48,255 bases of DNA from CAYSDL01 sp964429875 (lineage in GTDB: Bacteria > Fidelibacterota > Marinisomatia > SCGC-AAA003-L08 > D37C17): NCBI GenBank assembly GCA_964429875.1, contig CAYSDL010000006.1:1-48255 (forward strand), written 5' to 3'. The translations under genes were made by a program, and so were the position numbers. Numbering within the stretch: the first letter of the stretch is position 1; the number at the start of each line of letters is the position of its first letter. A model generated the notes under the pieces. The model was not told where the DNA came from, did not search any database, and worked only from the letters and a program-made list of their open reading frames with translations. Of the stretch, positions 25,663 through 34,939 are shown one piece after another.

Positions 25663-26918
25663 ATATCATCTCTCCTTTTTTCAAACCATTTTTCACCACT
25701 TGTAATACTCAAGACCAGTTTATAATAGCTTTCATAATCAATCAATGAATATTCAGTGTTTCTATTCCCTATCTTAAGAGCAATGTCTATTGAATTTTTA
25801 TAGTTTAAATATTCGATTCCAAATCCTAATGTAATACCATTATCAGTTAGATTAGAATTTAATAGTTGATATTCTTTTGAATATAAACCAAACCTTAGAT
25901 TAACTTGATCTAAACGATTACTACCTCTAATATTTCTACTATGGTAATATCCAAGATGCTTAGAAACAATGTTAGGAGATTTATCATCTAAAATATTTAA
26001 AAAATCGAATGAATCAAATGTTCGCATTTCATGATATTCTGCTGTTAATCCTGAATAATCATTTATTATATATTTAAAGCCTAATCCGTATCTTTCCTCT
26101 CCATTATTAATAAAATAATCAGTTCCATCAATCCATCCTATTAAATCATATTCAGGAGTGAAATTAATTTTCAAAGATTTTGTTTTAAAATATGAGGACA
26201 CAAACTCATAATTTTTCTTTTGAAATCTAATCTCTAAATTATAACTATCAGATGAATATTTTTGTTTATAGTTCCCAAAACTTACTTGATTTTGTTCATA
26301 TTCGATTGTTTCATTTTCAGTAAAACTGACATCAGATAGACTCAGAACATATCTATAGTAACTATTTCCAAACAATTTACTCCATCTTAGTCCCAATGAA
26401 ACATGTTTAGATGCTTTCATTGAAAAAACAGTGAAAAATTCAGAAACACCACCACTAAAATCATAAGTTGTTCTAAAAGCTAAGGGTTCCCCTGTTGGGG
26501 AATTATCTGCTCCTATAAAATTCAATGATTGTTCAGTTAACACTATATCGCTTCGATACATTGGATTCATTCCAAATGAAAAAACTTTATTCTCTCCAAC
26601 AGGGAACATAAATGAAAACATTTGAAAATGATTCTCAACTAAGTCACCATTAGATTCCAAGTTGCTTGAAGAGAGCAAATCATTATTAGATACTTGAAGT
26701 GTCATGCATAATCTTGTAAGAGAAGATCTCCAATAAGTTGATATAGAGGAAAAAGAAACAAATGATGAATTGCCAGAAAAAAATTGGCCATCTCCAAGAG
26801 CAATAGAAGATGCATCAAATGATTCCATCCTTTCTCCAAAACCACTTAAGCCAAGGGAACTAGTCTGAGACCAAATAGCTGTACAGAAAATTGTAATATA
26901 TAATATTTTTTTTATCAT
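25659..26918 (-). CDS. Outer-membrane beta-barrel protein of unknown function
   Basis: A 419-residue protein with signal peptide (about 1-17, ending WSQ) and a mature N-terminus GLSGFGERMESFDASSIALGDG of the kind seen in FadL/PorV-like barrels of the FCB group. The rest is alternating polar and aromatic strands without cysteine-rich modules. No sequence motif names a substrate. It is joined by ATGA overlaps to a giant lipoprotein upstream and a TPR protein downstream, suggesting a three-part surface complex. The C-terminus (EKWFEKRRDDI) is not a typical barrel-closing strand. Confidence 0.65.
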   Translation of the reverse strand: MIKKILYITIFCTAIWSQTSSLGLSGFGERMESFDASSIALGDGQFFSGNSSFVSFSSISTYWRSSLTRLCMTLQVSNNDLLSSSNLESNGDLVENHFQMFSFMFPVGENKVFSFGMNPMYRSDIVLTEQSLNFIGADNSPTGEPLAFRTTYDFSGGVSEFFTVFSMKASKHVSLGLRWSKLFGNSYYRYVLSLSDVSFTENETIEYEQNQVSFGNYKQKYSSDSYNLEIRFQKKNYEFVSSYFKTKSLKINFTPEYDLIGWIDGTDYFINNGEERYGLGFKYIINDYSGLTAEYHEMRTFDSFDFLNILDDKSPNIVSKHLGYYHSRNIRGSNRLDQVNLRFGLYSKEYQLLNSNLTDNGITLGFGIEYLNYKNSIDIALKIGNRNTEYSLIDYESYYKLVLSITSGEKWFEKRRDDI

Positions 26919-29900
26919 TTAGAATAAAATATTTCTAGCCTTGGGCTATAATTTTCTTCGTTATCAATAATTAAAATATTTGAAAAATTATGATTAGCAT
27001 TAGAAACTCCAATAATAATATTTTCATAATCTAATTCATTAACAATATATTTTTGTACTAATGGCCCAATATCTATTTTAATGGAATCAACTTCATCATA
27101 AATTGAATTTTCAGTTAGTTGGATATCAGAAAAAACAACGAATTCATCTAATTGTTTATCGAAATATTCAATCTGGAACTTGACTTCATCAAATAGATAA
27201 TGATTGATTTTTGAATTATCAAAATAAAGAACTAGGTTTGTATATTGATCTGAAATAATTGAATTATTATTTTCTTCCAAAAAGTTTTCTAAAGAAACAT
27301 CATCACTTGCTATAAAATTAAGAGAATCTTTAATACCATATGCAGAATTAATGCTTAAATAATTGGTAACATTATTTAATGTATAAATTGAAGCATCTAT
27401 AATATATTGTTCTCCTTCTTCTACTAATTCTGATTGACTTGGAAATAAATTGTTATCATTATCTATAAATTCATGTGGAAAAATTAACATAGTGTTATCA
27501 TTAATGTTAGTAACTTCAGTAATTAAAGGATCATGTTCTAGTTTTAATTGAAATGCAATAATATCAATAAGTGCATGAACATTTAAAGTCACTCTATATT
27601 TATTTTCTTCATTATCTAGTTTACTAATGTTAGATATCCAAAGGATTAACTCATCATCACTATTTGTGGTAGGCTTATCAAAATCAGTACTTTCATTACT
27701 TAGCAAGAAGCTGTAGTTATTATTACCTAAAGCTAAATTTGCATAATTTCCCATAAAATTATTCTCATCAGAATTTTGCAAATGATCATATCCCCAATCA
27801 TACCATTGTTCCCCTTCATCGGAGTTTGTCCAAATTCCATCTTCAACTAAGTCTTCCCATGTTAGAAGGCCATCATTTTCACTTCCATTTGGATTAGAAT
27901 CAATGTCAAAATTATCATTGTTAGGATCAGAGTTATAATCATCTGATATATCTCCATCATCACAATTTCCATCTAAACCACAATCATCAAATTTTTCTCT
28001 AATATTGGAATTATATATATTATAAGATAAATCATTTTGCCTACCAGTAGAATTATATATTTCTCCATTTTCTCCTATTTCATCAGAAGATCTTAGCTGA
28101 TCAATCCCATCATCAAAAAATGGCTCATATAAATCATATTCAATATCAAATTCATCGTTAGCATTCATATCTTTATAATCCCATATTCCATTTCCTTCTG
28201 TCCCTTCAGGGTTCGTTTCTTCATGATAATTATCATCAGGAACATCATCGCTATAATTTTCATAAATATCTGGCAAACCATCTAAACCATAGTCAAAGAA
28301 TTTTTCACATTCATTTACATCACAAATGCCATCTCCATTTTCAACGCCATCCCACATTCCATTATCTTCTTCTCCTATGTCTAAATCTTCATCATAATCA
28401 TCTTCTGCTGGATCAATATTATAATTATCACCATTTGGATCATTTAGTGAACACTTATTGCATTCACCATCCCAATGCAAACCTCCACATATAGAAATTT
28501 CAAAACCATTAATAACAGTTGGATAAATATCTAAATCATCAATGCTACTATCAGGATTTTCCTCTTGCCACTCTAATAAAATATTTTCATACGAACAATC
28601 TGTGTTTTCCTGATTACCTTCGACCCAACAAACTAATTTTCCCCCATAAGAATTATCTTCATTAAAACAGCCTGATTCAAAATTATCATCTACTAAATCA
28701 TATCCTAAATCATACCATTTTTCTCCTTCATCATAATTTGACCAAACACTATTCTCATCTAAATCTTCCCAATCTAAACTTAAATTATTTTCAGTGCCTT
28801 CAATATTATATAGGCTTTCCTCTACATCAACAGCACACAAACAATCAACCTTATTTAGAAATATATTATCTGAACACTCATCCATATCATCATTCCATGT
28901 ATTCCCCCGTTCATATTCATCATTACATGAGTCTAGCCCAAAATCATCGAATTTTTCATATTCATCTATTAATATATCTAACTCTTGATTATCATTTATA
29001 TCATTCCAATCCCATAAAAAATTATTCTCAGTTCCTTCTTCATTTGAATCAGCATTGTAATTATCATTGGAAGGATCTTCTTCTAAATAAATAAATGCTA
29101 TATTATTAAGATAAAAATTTATGTCATCAATTTGATCATTGTAATCATCAGATATTTCTATATCAAATTGGAACAATTCTCCTTCATAATCTTGAGTGAT
29201 TAATGATGAATATGGATTAACTAAATTAAGTTCACACTCTTGAATATTTTGATTGTACACACAGAATGTATATTCATTGCAATTTTCTTCCTCTACTATA
29301 TCAGAACAATCAATTAAATCGGAGTTATCATTATCTGGATTATCATCAGTTAAATTCAAATAATTTTGTATCATTCCTAAATCGAAAGAAAGAACTGTTC
29401 CCCAGGTTTCTGAATTACTATTGAAATTTTGACAGTCTCCTTCTGCACATAAAAAATTCTCTATTAGTGTAGAGTTAATAGCCGTTATCTCATATTTATT
29501 GACTGGTTCTTGTTCTATTTCTTCTTTATTATAGTTAAGATAAATGTAGGGGTTGTTATAAAGATAACTTTCATTAGATGAATATAGCTCTAATAATTGC
29601 ATACTGGGATTAGAAGAGATAGGATTATACTCTAATATTATTACAATATCATCCTGAATATTTTCTTCACTACCTTCACACCATGCAGAAAGATTAGTTT
29701 CTATATTAGTATATGATTCATATTCACAATTTCCAAGAGATGGACTTCCTATCCAATAACAATTATTGTTAGCTATACAAGCACTTTGGTTAGACATTTC
29801 TGTACATCCAGCTTCCTCATCAATCAAGCTATTATCTATAGTGGAATATAAATAACCCATTAAGTCTATAGTTAAATAATCATAAGAGCCACTAACAGAA

Positions 29901-30601
29901 ACAGGAAGTCTTATTGCATCATCTAATGAGCATTCATCTATAAAGTTTTCTGAATGAATAGAACTATCATCCTCAGTAAGTAATTCACAATTTGAAAAAC
30001 TATCTTGAAGCAAGTAAGCACTTAAAGAATTATTAGCCATATGCTCTTGATCTCCAATATTTTGGATAGAATCAAAATTACACTGAGCTAGAATTTCATT
30101 ACTGTAATCATCTAATTGTTCATACCAATAACAATGTTCAATACTAAGACATTCACTTTCTTCAATAATGGTTGAACAATCTAGTAAATTATTATAATCA
30201 TAAAACTGAGAAAAATATAAATCTTCAGTATTTGATAGTGTGGGCAATTTTAATTGGATATTATTTAAATCAACAATTTCTTCATCACAAAATAAACTAT
30301 TTGAGATCAACTCATTTTTAATTTTTAAGTAAATATAACTTTTTTTGATACTAACATTACCTTCAATATCAATATCTTCGATATTCCCAACATACAATCG
30401 AGGAGAATCCCCAGAATTGAACTCATCAATTCTAAAGGAATTTGAATTATCAGCATCAAGTTTAAATACTTTAAATTCATATTCAATATTATCTAGAGGA
30501 TCCAGAACTAATGATTTATTTTCTTCACAGGAAAAGAAGAAAAAAGGGGAAATAATTACAATTATAAATTTAAAGAAATTCAAAAAAGTTATTTTAAACA
30601 T
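26915..30601 (-). CDS. Giant Asp/Asn-rich lipoprotein with calcium-loop repeats and cysteine modules
   Basis: The 1228-residue product has a signal ending in the lipobox FFFFSC (Cys25). The start, EYEFKVFKLDADNSNSF, and the C-terminal PRLEIFYSK resemble the ends of DNRLRE/CBM96-like beta-sandwiches split over the long protein. Three cysteine modules with identical spacing C-x8-C-x5-C occur at residues 142, 266 and 432. Residues about 505-950 hold five or six degenerate repeats of the kind N-x-EGTE-N...W-x-D-x-N...D-x-x-E-x-F-x-D-x-GLD. The protein is highly acidic and probably calcium-binding on the cell surface. It is translationally coupled to the barrel downstream (ATGA). No enzymatic motif seen. 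Confidence 0.7.
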   Translation of the reverse strand: MFKITFLNFFKFIIVIISPFFFFSCEENKSLVLDPLDNIEYEFKVFKLDADNSNSFRIDEFNSGDSPRLYVGNIEDIDIEGNVSIKKSYIYLKIKNELISNSLFCDEEIVDLNNIQLKLPTLSNTEDLYFSQFYDYNNLLDCSTIIEESECLSIEHCYWYEQLDDYSNEILAQCNFDSIQNIGDQEHMANNSLSAYLLQDSFSNCELLTEDDSSIHSENFIDECSLDDAIRLPVSVSGSYDYLTIDLMGYLYSTIDNSLIDEEAGCTEMSNQSACIANNNCYWIGSPSLGNCEYESYTNIETNLSAWCEGSEENIQDDIVIILEYNPISSNPSMQLLELYSSNESYLYNNPYIYLNYNKEEIEQEPVNKYEITAINSTLIENFLCAEGDCQNFNSNSETWGTVLSFDLGMIQNYLNLTDDNPDNDNSDLIDCSDIVEEENCNEYTFCVYNQNIQECELNLVNPYSSLITQDYEGELFQFDIEISDDYNDQIDDINFYLNNIAFIYLEEDPSNDNYNADSNEEGTENNFLWDWNDINDNQELDILIDEYEKFDDFGLDSCNDEYERGNTWNDDMDECSDNIFLNKVDCLCAVDVEESLYNIEGTENNLSLDWEDLDENSVWSNYDEGEKWYDLGYDLVDDNFESGCFNEDNSYGGKLVCWVEGNQENTDCSYENILLEWQEENPDSSIDDLDIYPTVINGFEISICGGLHWDGECNKCSLNDPNGDNYNIDPAEDDYDEDLDIGEEDNGMWDGVENGDGICDVNECEKFFDYGLDGLPDIYENYSDDVPDDNYHEETNPEGTEGNGIWDYKDMNANDEFDIEYDLYEPFFDDGIDQLRSSDEIGENGEIYNSTGRQNDLSYNIYNSNIREKFDDCGLDGNCDDGDISDDYNSDPNNDNFDIDSNPNGSENDGLLTWEDLVEDGIWTNSDEGEQWYDWGYDHLQNSDENNFMGNYANLALGNNNYSFLLSNESTDFDKPTTNSDDELILWISNISKLDNEENKYRVTLNVHALIDIIAFQLKLEHDPLITEVTNINDNTMLIFPHEFIDNDNNLFPSQSELVEEGEQYIIDASIYTLNNVTNYLSINSAYGIKDSLNFIASDDVSLENFLEENNNSIISDQYTNLVLYFDNSKINHYLFDEVKFQIEYFDKQLDEFVVFSDIQLTENSIYDEVDSIKIDIGPLVQKYIVNELDYENIIIGVSNANHNFSNILIIDNEENYSPRLEIFYSK
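27752..29089 (-). repeat. Degenerate acidic EGTE...W.D...FDDGLD repeats in lipoprotein
   Basis: Codes for residues 505-950. Units begin near residues 512, 594, 722, 790 and 896. Each has an EGTE/NGSE-N element, a tryptophan followed by Asp-rich loops, and a closing acidic-aromatic-DxGLD/YD element (KFDDFGLDS, KWYDLGYD, KFFDYGLDG, PFFDDGIDQ, QWYDWGYDH). The units differ in length and sequence, so they are old duplications. Confidence 0.65.
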
Positions 30602-30604
30602 TAG

Positions 30605-31432
30605 CTACACAATTGATTTAAAATCTTCAATTATTTGATTAAAAATTTCAACTTTTTCAGATGAATTTTTAGAATGATAATTCTCTATAATTTTATTCTT
30701 TTTAATTGCTAGATCTTTTTCATTTTGAGAATCTTTTGATAAACTTTTCAATAATTTTCCATCATCAAAGACATAACTCAAATCAGAAAACTTAGATATA
30801 ACACTAAAAGCATCTTGAGTTTTATTTTTATTATTATAAGTTAAATCAAGCTGTTTGAATAGATCGTTTGGGTACTTATAATAGCTATTATAAGAATGTA
30901 CAAAAGATACTGTTTTAATTTTACTATAAAGCTTATCATCTTTAAACTTCTCTTTAATTAGCTGACTTAGAATTCCCATCTGCCAATCATTGCATACAAT
31001 AATATCAGGTACCCAAAATAATTTTTTTAATGTTTCAAACGTTGTGTGAACAAAAAACAGAAATTTTTCATGGTTATTTTGAAATACTCTTCCATTTCTT
31101 GATTTATATAATAAATCTGGTATAGTTTTAAAATATTCATCGTGTTCCATAAAATAAACTTGTACTCTTGTTTCTGGGATGAAAGCTGATTTCAAATTTG
31201 TAGTATGTTCTTTATTTAAAAAATTAATTTTTAAATCTTTTAATCTAATAACTTCTCTTAATATATATTTTCTTTCACTAATATATCCATATTTTGGCTG
31301 ACATAACCTTATATCTACATCCTTGTTTTCATGGATATATGAATTAAATTGATTAGAAAACCTTGATAAAGAATAAGTATTTGAGAAAGGATAAATCTCT
31401 GAAGATAAAAAATATATTTTCAGTGGCTTCAT
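30605..31432 (-). CDS. Stand-alone GT5 (glycogen-synthase-like) N-terminal domain, degenerate
   Basis: The 275-residue protein opens with KIYFLSSEIYPFSNTYSLS, matching the start of GT5 glycogen/starch synthases, and has CNDWQMGIL and SFVHSYNSYYKYP where those enzymes have the DWH and TIHN motifs. The ADP-glucose motif KTGGL is replaced by NTYSL (N18-L22), and the whole C-terminal GT1-type half is missing. It is therefore unlikely to be a working glycogen synthase. Such short GlgA-like proteins occur in the FCB group; their role is unclear. It lies 3 nt before the lipoprotein ATG and 55 nt after rodA. Confidence 0.65.
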   Translation of the reverse strand: MKPLKIYFLSSEIYPFSNTYSLSRFSNQFNSYIHENKDVDIRLCQPKYGYISERKYILREVIRLKDLKINFLNKEHTTNLKSAFIPETRVQVYFMEHDEYFKTIPDLLYKSRNGRVFQNNHEKFLFFVHTTFETLKKLFWVPDIIVCNDWQMGILSQLIKEKFKDDKLYSKIKTVSFVHSYNSYYKYPNDLFKQLDLTYNNKNKTQDAFSVISKFSDLSYVFDDGKLLKSLSKDSQNEKDLAIKKNKIIENYHSKNSSEKVEIFNQIIEDFKSIV

Positions 31433-31487
31433 TTATTTTATATTAAATTATTAGATTACTAGTAAGGGTAATTTACTACTTATTAAA

Positions 31488-32726
31488 TTATATTTCATTA
31501 TTTATAATATTATTTATCAATCCAATTATTATAGAACACGTTAAGAAAAATGACCCTCCATAACTAATAAATGGAACAGGTAGGCCAGTAACAGGAAGAA
31601 GTCCTGAAACCATAGACATATTAATTATCATATGCATGAAAATCAATGTAGATAATCCCAAGAGCAATAAAGAAGTAAATTTGTTTTCAATTTTGACAAG
31701 ATATTCAAAACACCAATAAACAAAAATACTTATACATATTAATAATATGATTATAGTGAAAAAGCCTAACTCTTCAGCTAAAACTGAAATAATAAAATCA
31801 GTATCTTTAACAGGTAAGAAATTCAAGCCTTTTTGAGTGCCTTCTCCTAAGCCTTTACCCCATAATCCACCAGAACCAATTGAAATCCAAGATTGAATTG
31901 CTTGATATCCTTTTCCTAAAGGATCTTTAAATGGATCTAAAAAAAATAATATTCGATCTCTATGATGATCTTTTAAAATATTTGTCCATATATATGTAGA
32001 GCTAAGTCCAAACAAAATATTTAATACAAAATTAATAATTTTAGTTGTTACACTAAACCTATTATAAAATAAGAAAAGTAAAAAAAATATCATCCATATA
32101 TAAAAAACAAATAAACTATTCAAAGATACTGTTAGAACACTAATAATTGGCGCAAACATTAGAAAAAGCAATTTTTCATCAAATTCAGACCAAAAAAGCA
32201 TTGGGAATATTACCGAAAGATATACTATGGCAGTGCCTAAATCTGGTTGTATAAATACTATCAGAGCAGGGATAATAGAAAATCCTAATACAGCAATAAA
32301 ATATGCTGTGAATTTATTTTTCTGTGTATTATCTGATATAAATCGAGATAAACATATTACATATATTATTTTCCCAAATTCAGATGGTTGAAAATAGAAT
32401 GGGCCAAAAATCACCCAACGTTTAGCACCTTCAATTGAAGGTGATAAAAAGGTTAATGATAAGAGTATAATTAAAAGAAAAAATAGAAGATAACTATAAT
32501 CATATAAATATTGAGTTCTAACATATTGAGTAATAACAAATGCATTTATACCAAGAAAAAACCACAAAATCTGTTTATAAAAAGAAGATTTAAAAAAACC
32601 AACATCAGCGCTTGTACTATTTAATATAATTAAACCTATAATTATCAATAATAGAATGGGAATAATTATTCTCCATTTAATATTAACATATTGGTTTTTA
32701 AAATCAAATAATCCTTTAAATATCAC
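31488..32726 (-). CDS. rodA: Rod-shape peptidoglycan glycosyltransferase RodA
   Basis: RodA is the SEDS-family polymerase that makes glycan strands with PBP2 during elongation. The 412-residue protein has about ten helices and the family segments GAKRWV, PSEFGKI, QPDLGTA, GKGLGEGTQK and the C-terminal VTGLPVPFISYGGS. The start codon is GTG, overlapping the mrdA stop by 11 nt. It closes the mreBCD-mrdA-rodA cluster. Confidence 0.95.
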   Translation of the reverse strand: MIFKGLFDFKNQYVNIKWRIIIPILLLIIIGLIILNSTSADVGFFKSSFYKQILWFFLGINAFVITQYVRTQYLYDYSYLLFFLLIILLSLTFLSPSIEGAKRWVIFGPFYFQPSEFGKIIYVICLSRFISDNTQKNKFTAYFIAVLGFSIIPALIVFIQPDLGTAIVYLSVIFPMLFWSEFDEKLLFLMFAPIISVLTVSLNSLFVFYIWMIFFLLFLFYNRFSVTTKIINFVLNILFGLSSTYIWTNILKDHHRDRILFFLDPFKDPLGKGYQAIQSWISIGSGGLWGKGLGEGTQKGLNFLPVKDTDFIISVLAEELGFFTIIILLICISIFVYWCFEYLVKIENKFTSLLLLGLSTLIFMHMIINMSMVSGLLPVTGLPVPFISYGGSFFLTCSIIIGLINNIINNEI

Positions 32727-34440
32727 TATTTATAATAAATTCAAATATTTTTTTTGCCATTTTAGTGGGAATATTTGAACCTTTACCTCCATTTTCAATT
32801 ATTATAGATACAGAATACTTTTTATTATTCTCAAGTTCAATAAATCCAGCAAACCAAGCATGTGGAAGAATTTCACAATTTGAGCAAATCTGAACAGTCC
32901 CTGTTTTTCCAAAAACTTTACCAATTGATTGATTGATCTTAGTATTATAAGCTGTGCCTCCAACTTTATTTACAGCATCATACATTGATGATTTTATGAT
33001 TTTCCAGACCCTGTTTTTATAATCAACATATTTTTCCTTTACATCTAAATTTTTATTTAAATGTAGCTCAAATACACTTCCTTCATTTGCTATAAAATTC
33101 ATTAAATTATTAATTTGGATTGGTGTAACTAGTGTTTCACCTTGTCCTATAGCAAGATTAAGTAAATGTCCTTTTGACCACCCCCCTAATTCCCTATAAT
33201 ATTCATTCATAAATTTTTTATTGGGGACTAAACCATTTTTTTCAGATATTAAATCAATTCCAGTAGCAACCCCAAAACCAAACTTTTCAACTTCAGAGGA
33301 CCACAATTCAAAATCTATTTTTTGCATTAAATTATAAAAGTAAACATTGCAAGATTGTTGAATGGCTTCATTTAAATTAACTATACCGTGACCATCTTCT
33401 TTCCAACAATGGAATTTTGTATCAAAAAAATCGTATCGTCCTGTACAGTTTACTTTCCATTCATTTGAAATAATATTATTTTCCAAAGCAAGTGCAGATA
33501 AAATTAATTTAAATATTGACCCTGGTGGATATGTACTCTGAATAGATCTATTTAAAAATATATTATTTTTATTATTTAACTTTTTCCACTCTGAATTTGA
33601 AATTGGACCTGTAAATGACTTTAAATTGTAATCAGGAAAACTAAGCATACTTAATATTTCTCCATTTAAAGGGTTTGATACAATAATTGATCCTTTTTCC
33701 TTATCAATTAAATTCTCACAAAACTCTTGAAGATTTAAATCTATAGTTAGAAAAAGATCTTTGCCTTGTTCTGGCTGAAAATTTTTATTTTCAAAATTGA
33801 CGACACCCTGATCTATACCTCTTGAATCAACATAATGATACTCAACACCATCATTTCCTCTAAGTAAATCTTCATAGAACCTCTCAATTCCATTAAATGA
33901 AATAATATCACCATTTCTATCTTGTCTCAAATAACCAATAGTATGCGACAAATTACATTTTTTTGTAAATGTCCTTATTGGAAAATTAGAAAAATACATG
34001 CCCTGTAAATCTAATTTATTCTCATCTAATATTGATTTAGTTTGAAAATCAATATGTCTTTTAATTAACTGAGGTTTATATTTATAAGATGTTTTTTTTA
34101 AAGGACCAACAATAGAATCTATATAATCTTTATTTATATTTGCTAGATTATGTAAAATTTCATAATTAAACTTATCCATTTCAAAGTTTTGTGGAACAAT
34201 ATTTATATCATAGATAAATTCATTGTCTACTATTGGCTCACCATTAGTGTCGTATATTATTCCTCTTGGAGCATTAAGAACTATAGCTGAAATACTATTT
34301 TTTTCACCTAGGTTTTTATATTTTTCATAATCAGTAACTTGAAGCTTATAATATCTAAAAAATACTACTAAAATAATAACAAAATAAATTATGAATATTA
34401 TTTTCTTTTTTAACCTTTTGTGAGATTTTTTAATAAGCAT
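32716..34440 (-). CDS. mrdA: Penicillin-binding protein 2 (elongation transpeptidase)
   Basis: The class B penicillin-binding protein cross-links peptidoglycan with RodA. One N-terminal helix follows a basic stretch; the pedestal domain contains NAPRGIIYDTNG; the transpeptidase shows STYPPGSIFK (active serine in S-x-x-K), QQSCN (SxN) and GKTGT (KTG). With the ATG at 34438-34440, one base after the mreD stop, the protein has 574 residues. The frame is open to a TTG at 34476, giving 12 more residues, but there is no ribosome site for it. The lack of a ribosome site at the ATG suggests coupling to mreD. Confidence 0.94.
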   Translation of the reverse strand: MLIKKSHKRLKKKIIFIIYFVIILVVFFRYYKLQVTDYEKYKNLGEKNSISAIVLNAPRGIIYDTNGEPIVDNEFIYDINIVPQNFEMDKFNYEILHNLANINKDYIDSIVGPLKKTSYKYKPQLIKRHIDFQTKSILDENKLDLQGMYFSNFPIRTFTKKCNLSHTIGYLRQDRNGDIISFNGIERFYEDLLRGNDGVEYHYVDSRGIDQGVVNFENKNFQPEQGKDLFLTIDLNLQEFCENLIDKEKGSIIVSNPLNGEILSMLSFPDYNLKSFTGPISNSEWKKLNNKNNIFLNRSIQSTYPPGSIFKLILSALALENNIISNEWKVNCTGRYDFFDTKFHCWKEDGHGIVNLNEAIQQSCNVYFYNLMQKIDFELWSSEVEKFGFGVATGIDLISEKNGLVPNKKFMNEYYRELGGWSKGHLLNLAIGQGETLVTPIQINNLMNFIANEGSVFELHLNKNLDVKEKYVDYKNRVWKIIKSSMYDAVNKVGGTAYNTKINQSIGKVFGKTGTVQICSNCEILPHAWFAGFIELENNKKYSVSIIIENGGKGSNIPTKMAKKIFEFIINSDI

Positions 34441-34441
34441 T

Positions 34442-34939
34442 CTATAAAAGTTTAGATTTATAAAATAGCTTTTCAATAAAATAGAATATCACTAAACTAA
34501 TTAATGATTGGAAAAAACTTAATGAGAGAATTAAAATAAAATTATTGTTCATTAATATATAATAATAAATAATGAAATGAAAAAAATAAACTATATAAAT
34601 ATAAATGAATTTTATTTTTTTATTCCACAACCTATTACGATTATTTACTAAGCCAATAGAATAAGCAGATAATGATTTTAAAAATGAGAGACTGCCAATT
34701 GCATTTACATTTAAAATAAAATCTTGGAATAGACCAATCAAAAATGCATATAAAATAATCAAATATAAATTATTCTTTAATAGGCATAATAAAGTTAATA
34801 AAATTAGAAAGAAATCTATATTAATATTAAAGGTAGGTGTTATCCAAATTTGAGGAGAATATGATTGTATTAATATCAGAAAAAAACTACCAATTAAATA
34901 CTTAGCTATTAATAATAGATTATTGAATGACAAATACAT
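34442..34939 (-). CDS. mreD: Rod-shape-determining protein MreD
   Basis: A 165-residue very hydrophobic protein with about five helices (for example FFLILLTLLCLL and IILYAFLIGLFQDF), the size and layout of MreD. The GLFQDF plus LKSLSAYSIG pattern is found in this family. Sequence identity is low among MreD proteins, so the position between mreC and mrdA is the strongest support. It overlaps mreC by 20 nt. Confidence 0.88.
   Translation of the reverse strand: MYLSFNNLLLIAKYLIGSFFLILIQSYSPQIWITPTFNINIDFFLILLTLLCLLKNNLYLIILYAFLIGLFQDFILNVNAIGSLSFLKSLSAYSIGLVNNRNRLWNKKIKFIYIYIVYFFHFIIYYYILMNNNFILILSLSFFQSLISLVIFYFIEKLFYKSKLL

Noticed and set aside
31460..31478. Small hairpin (TAGTAA/TTACTA) between rodA and the GT5-like gene
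   Set aside because: Six A/T-rich pairs and no T-run; too weak to call a terminator in DNA of this composition.
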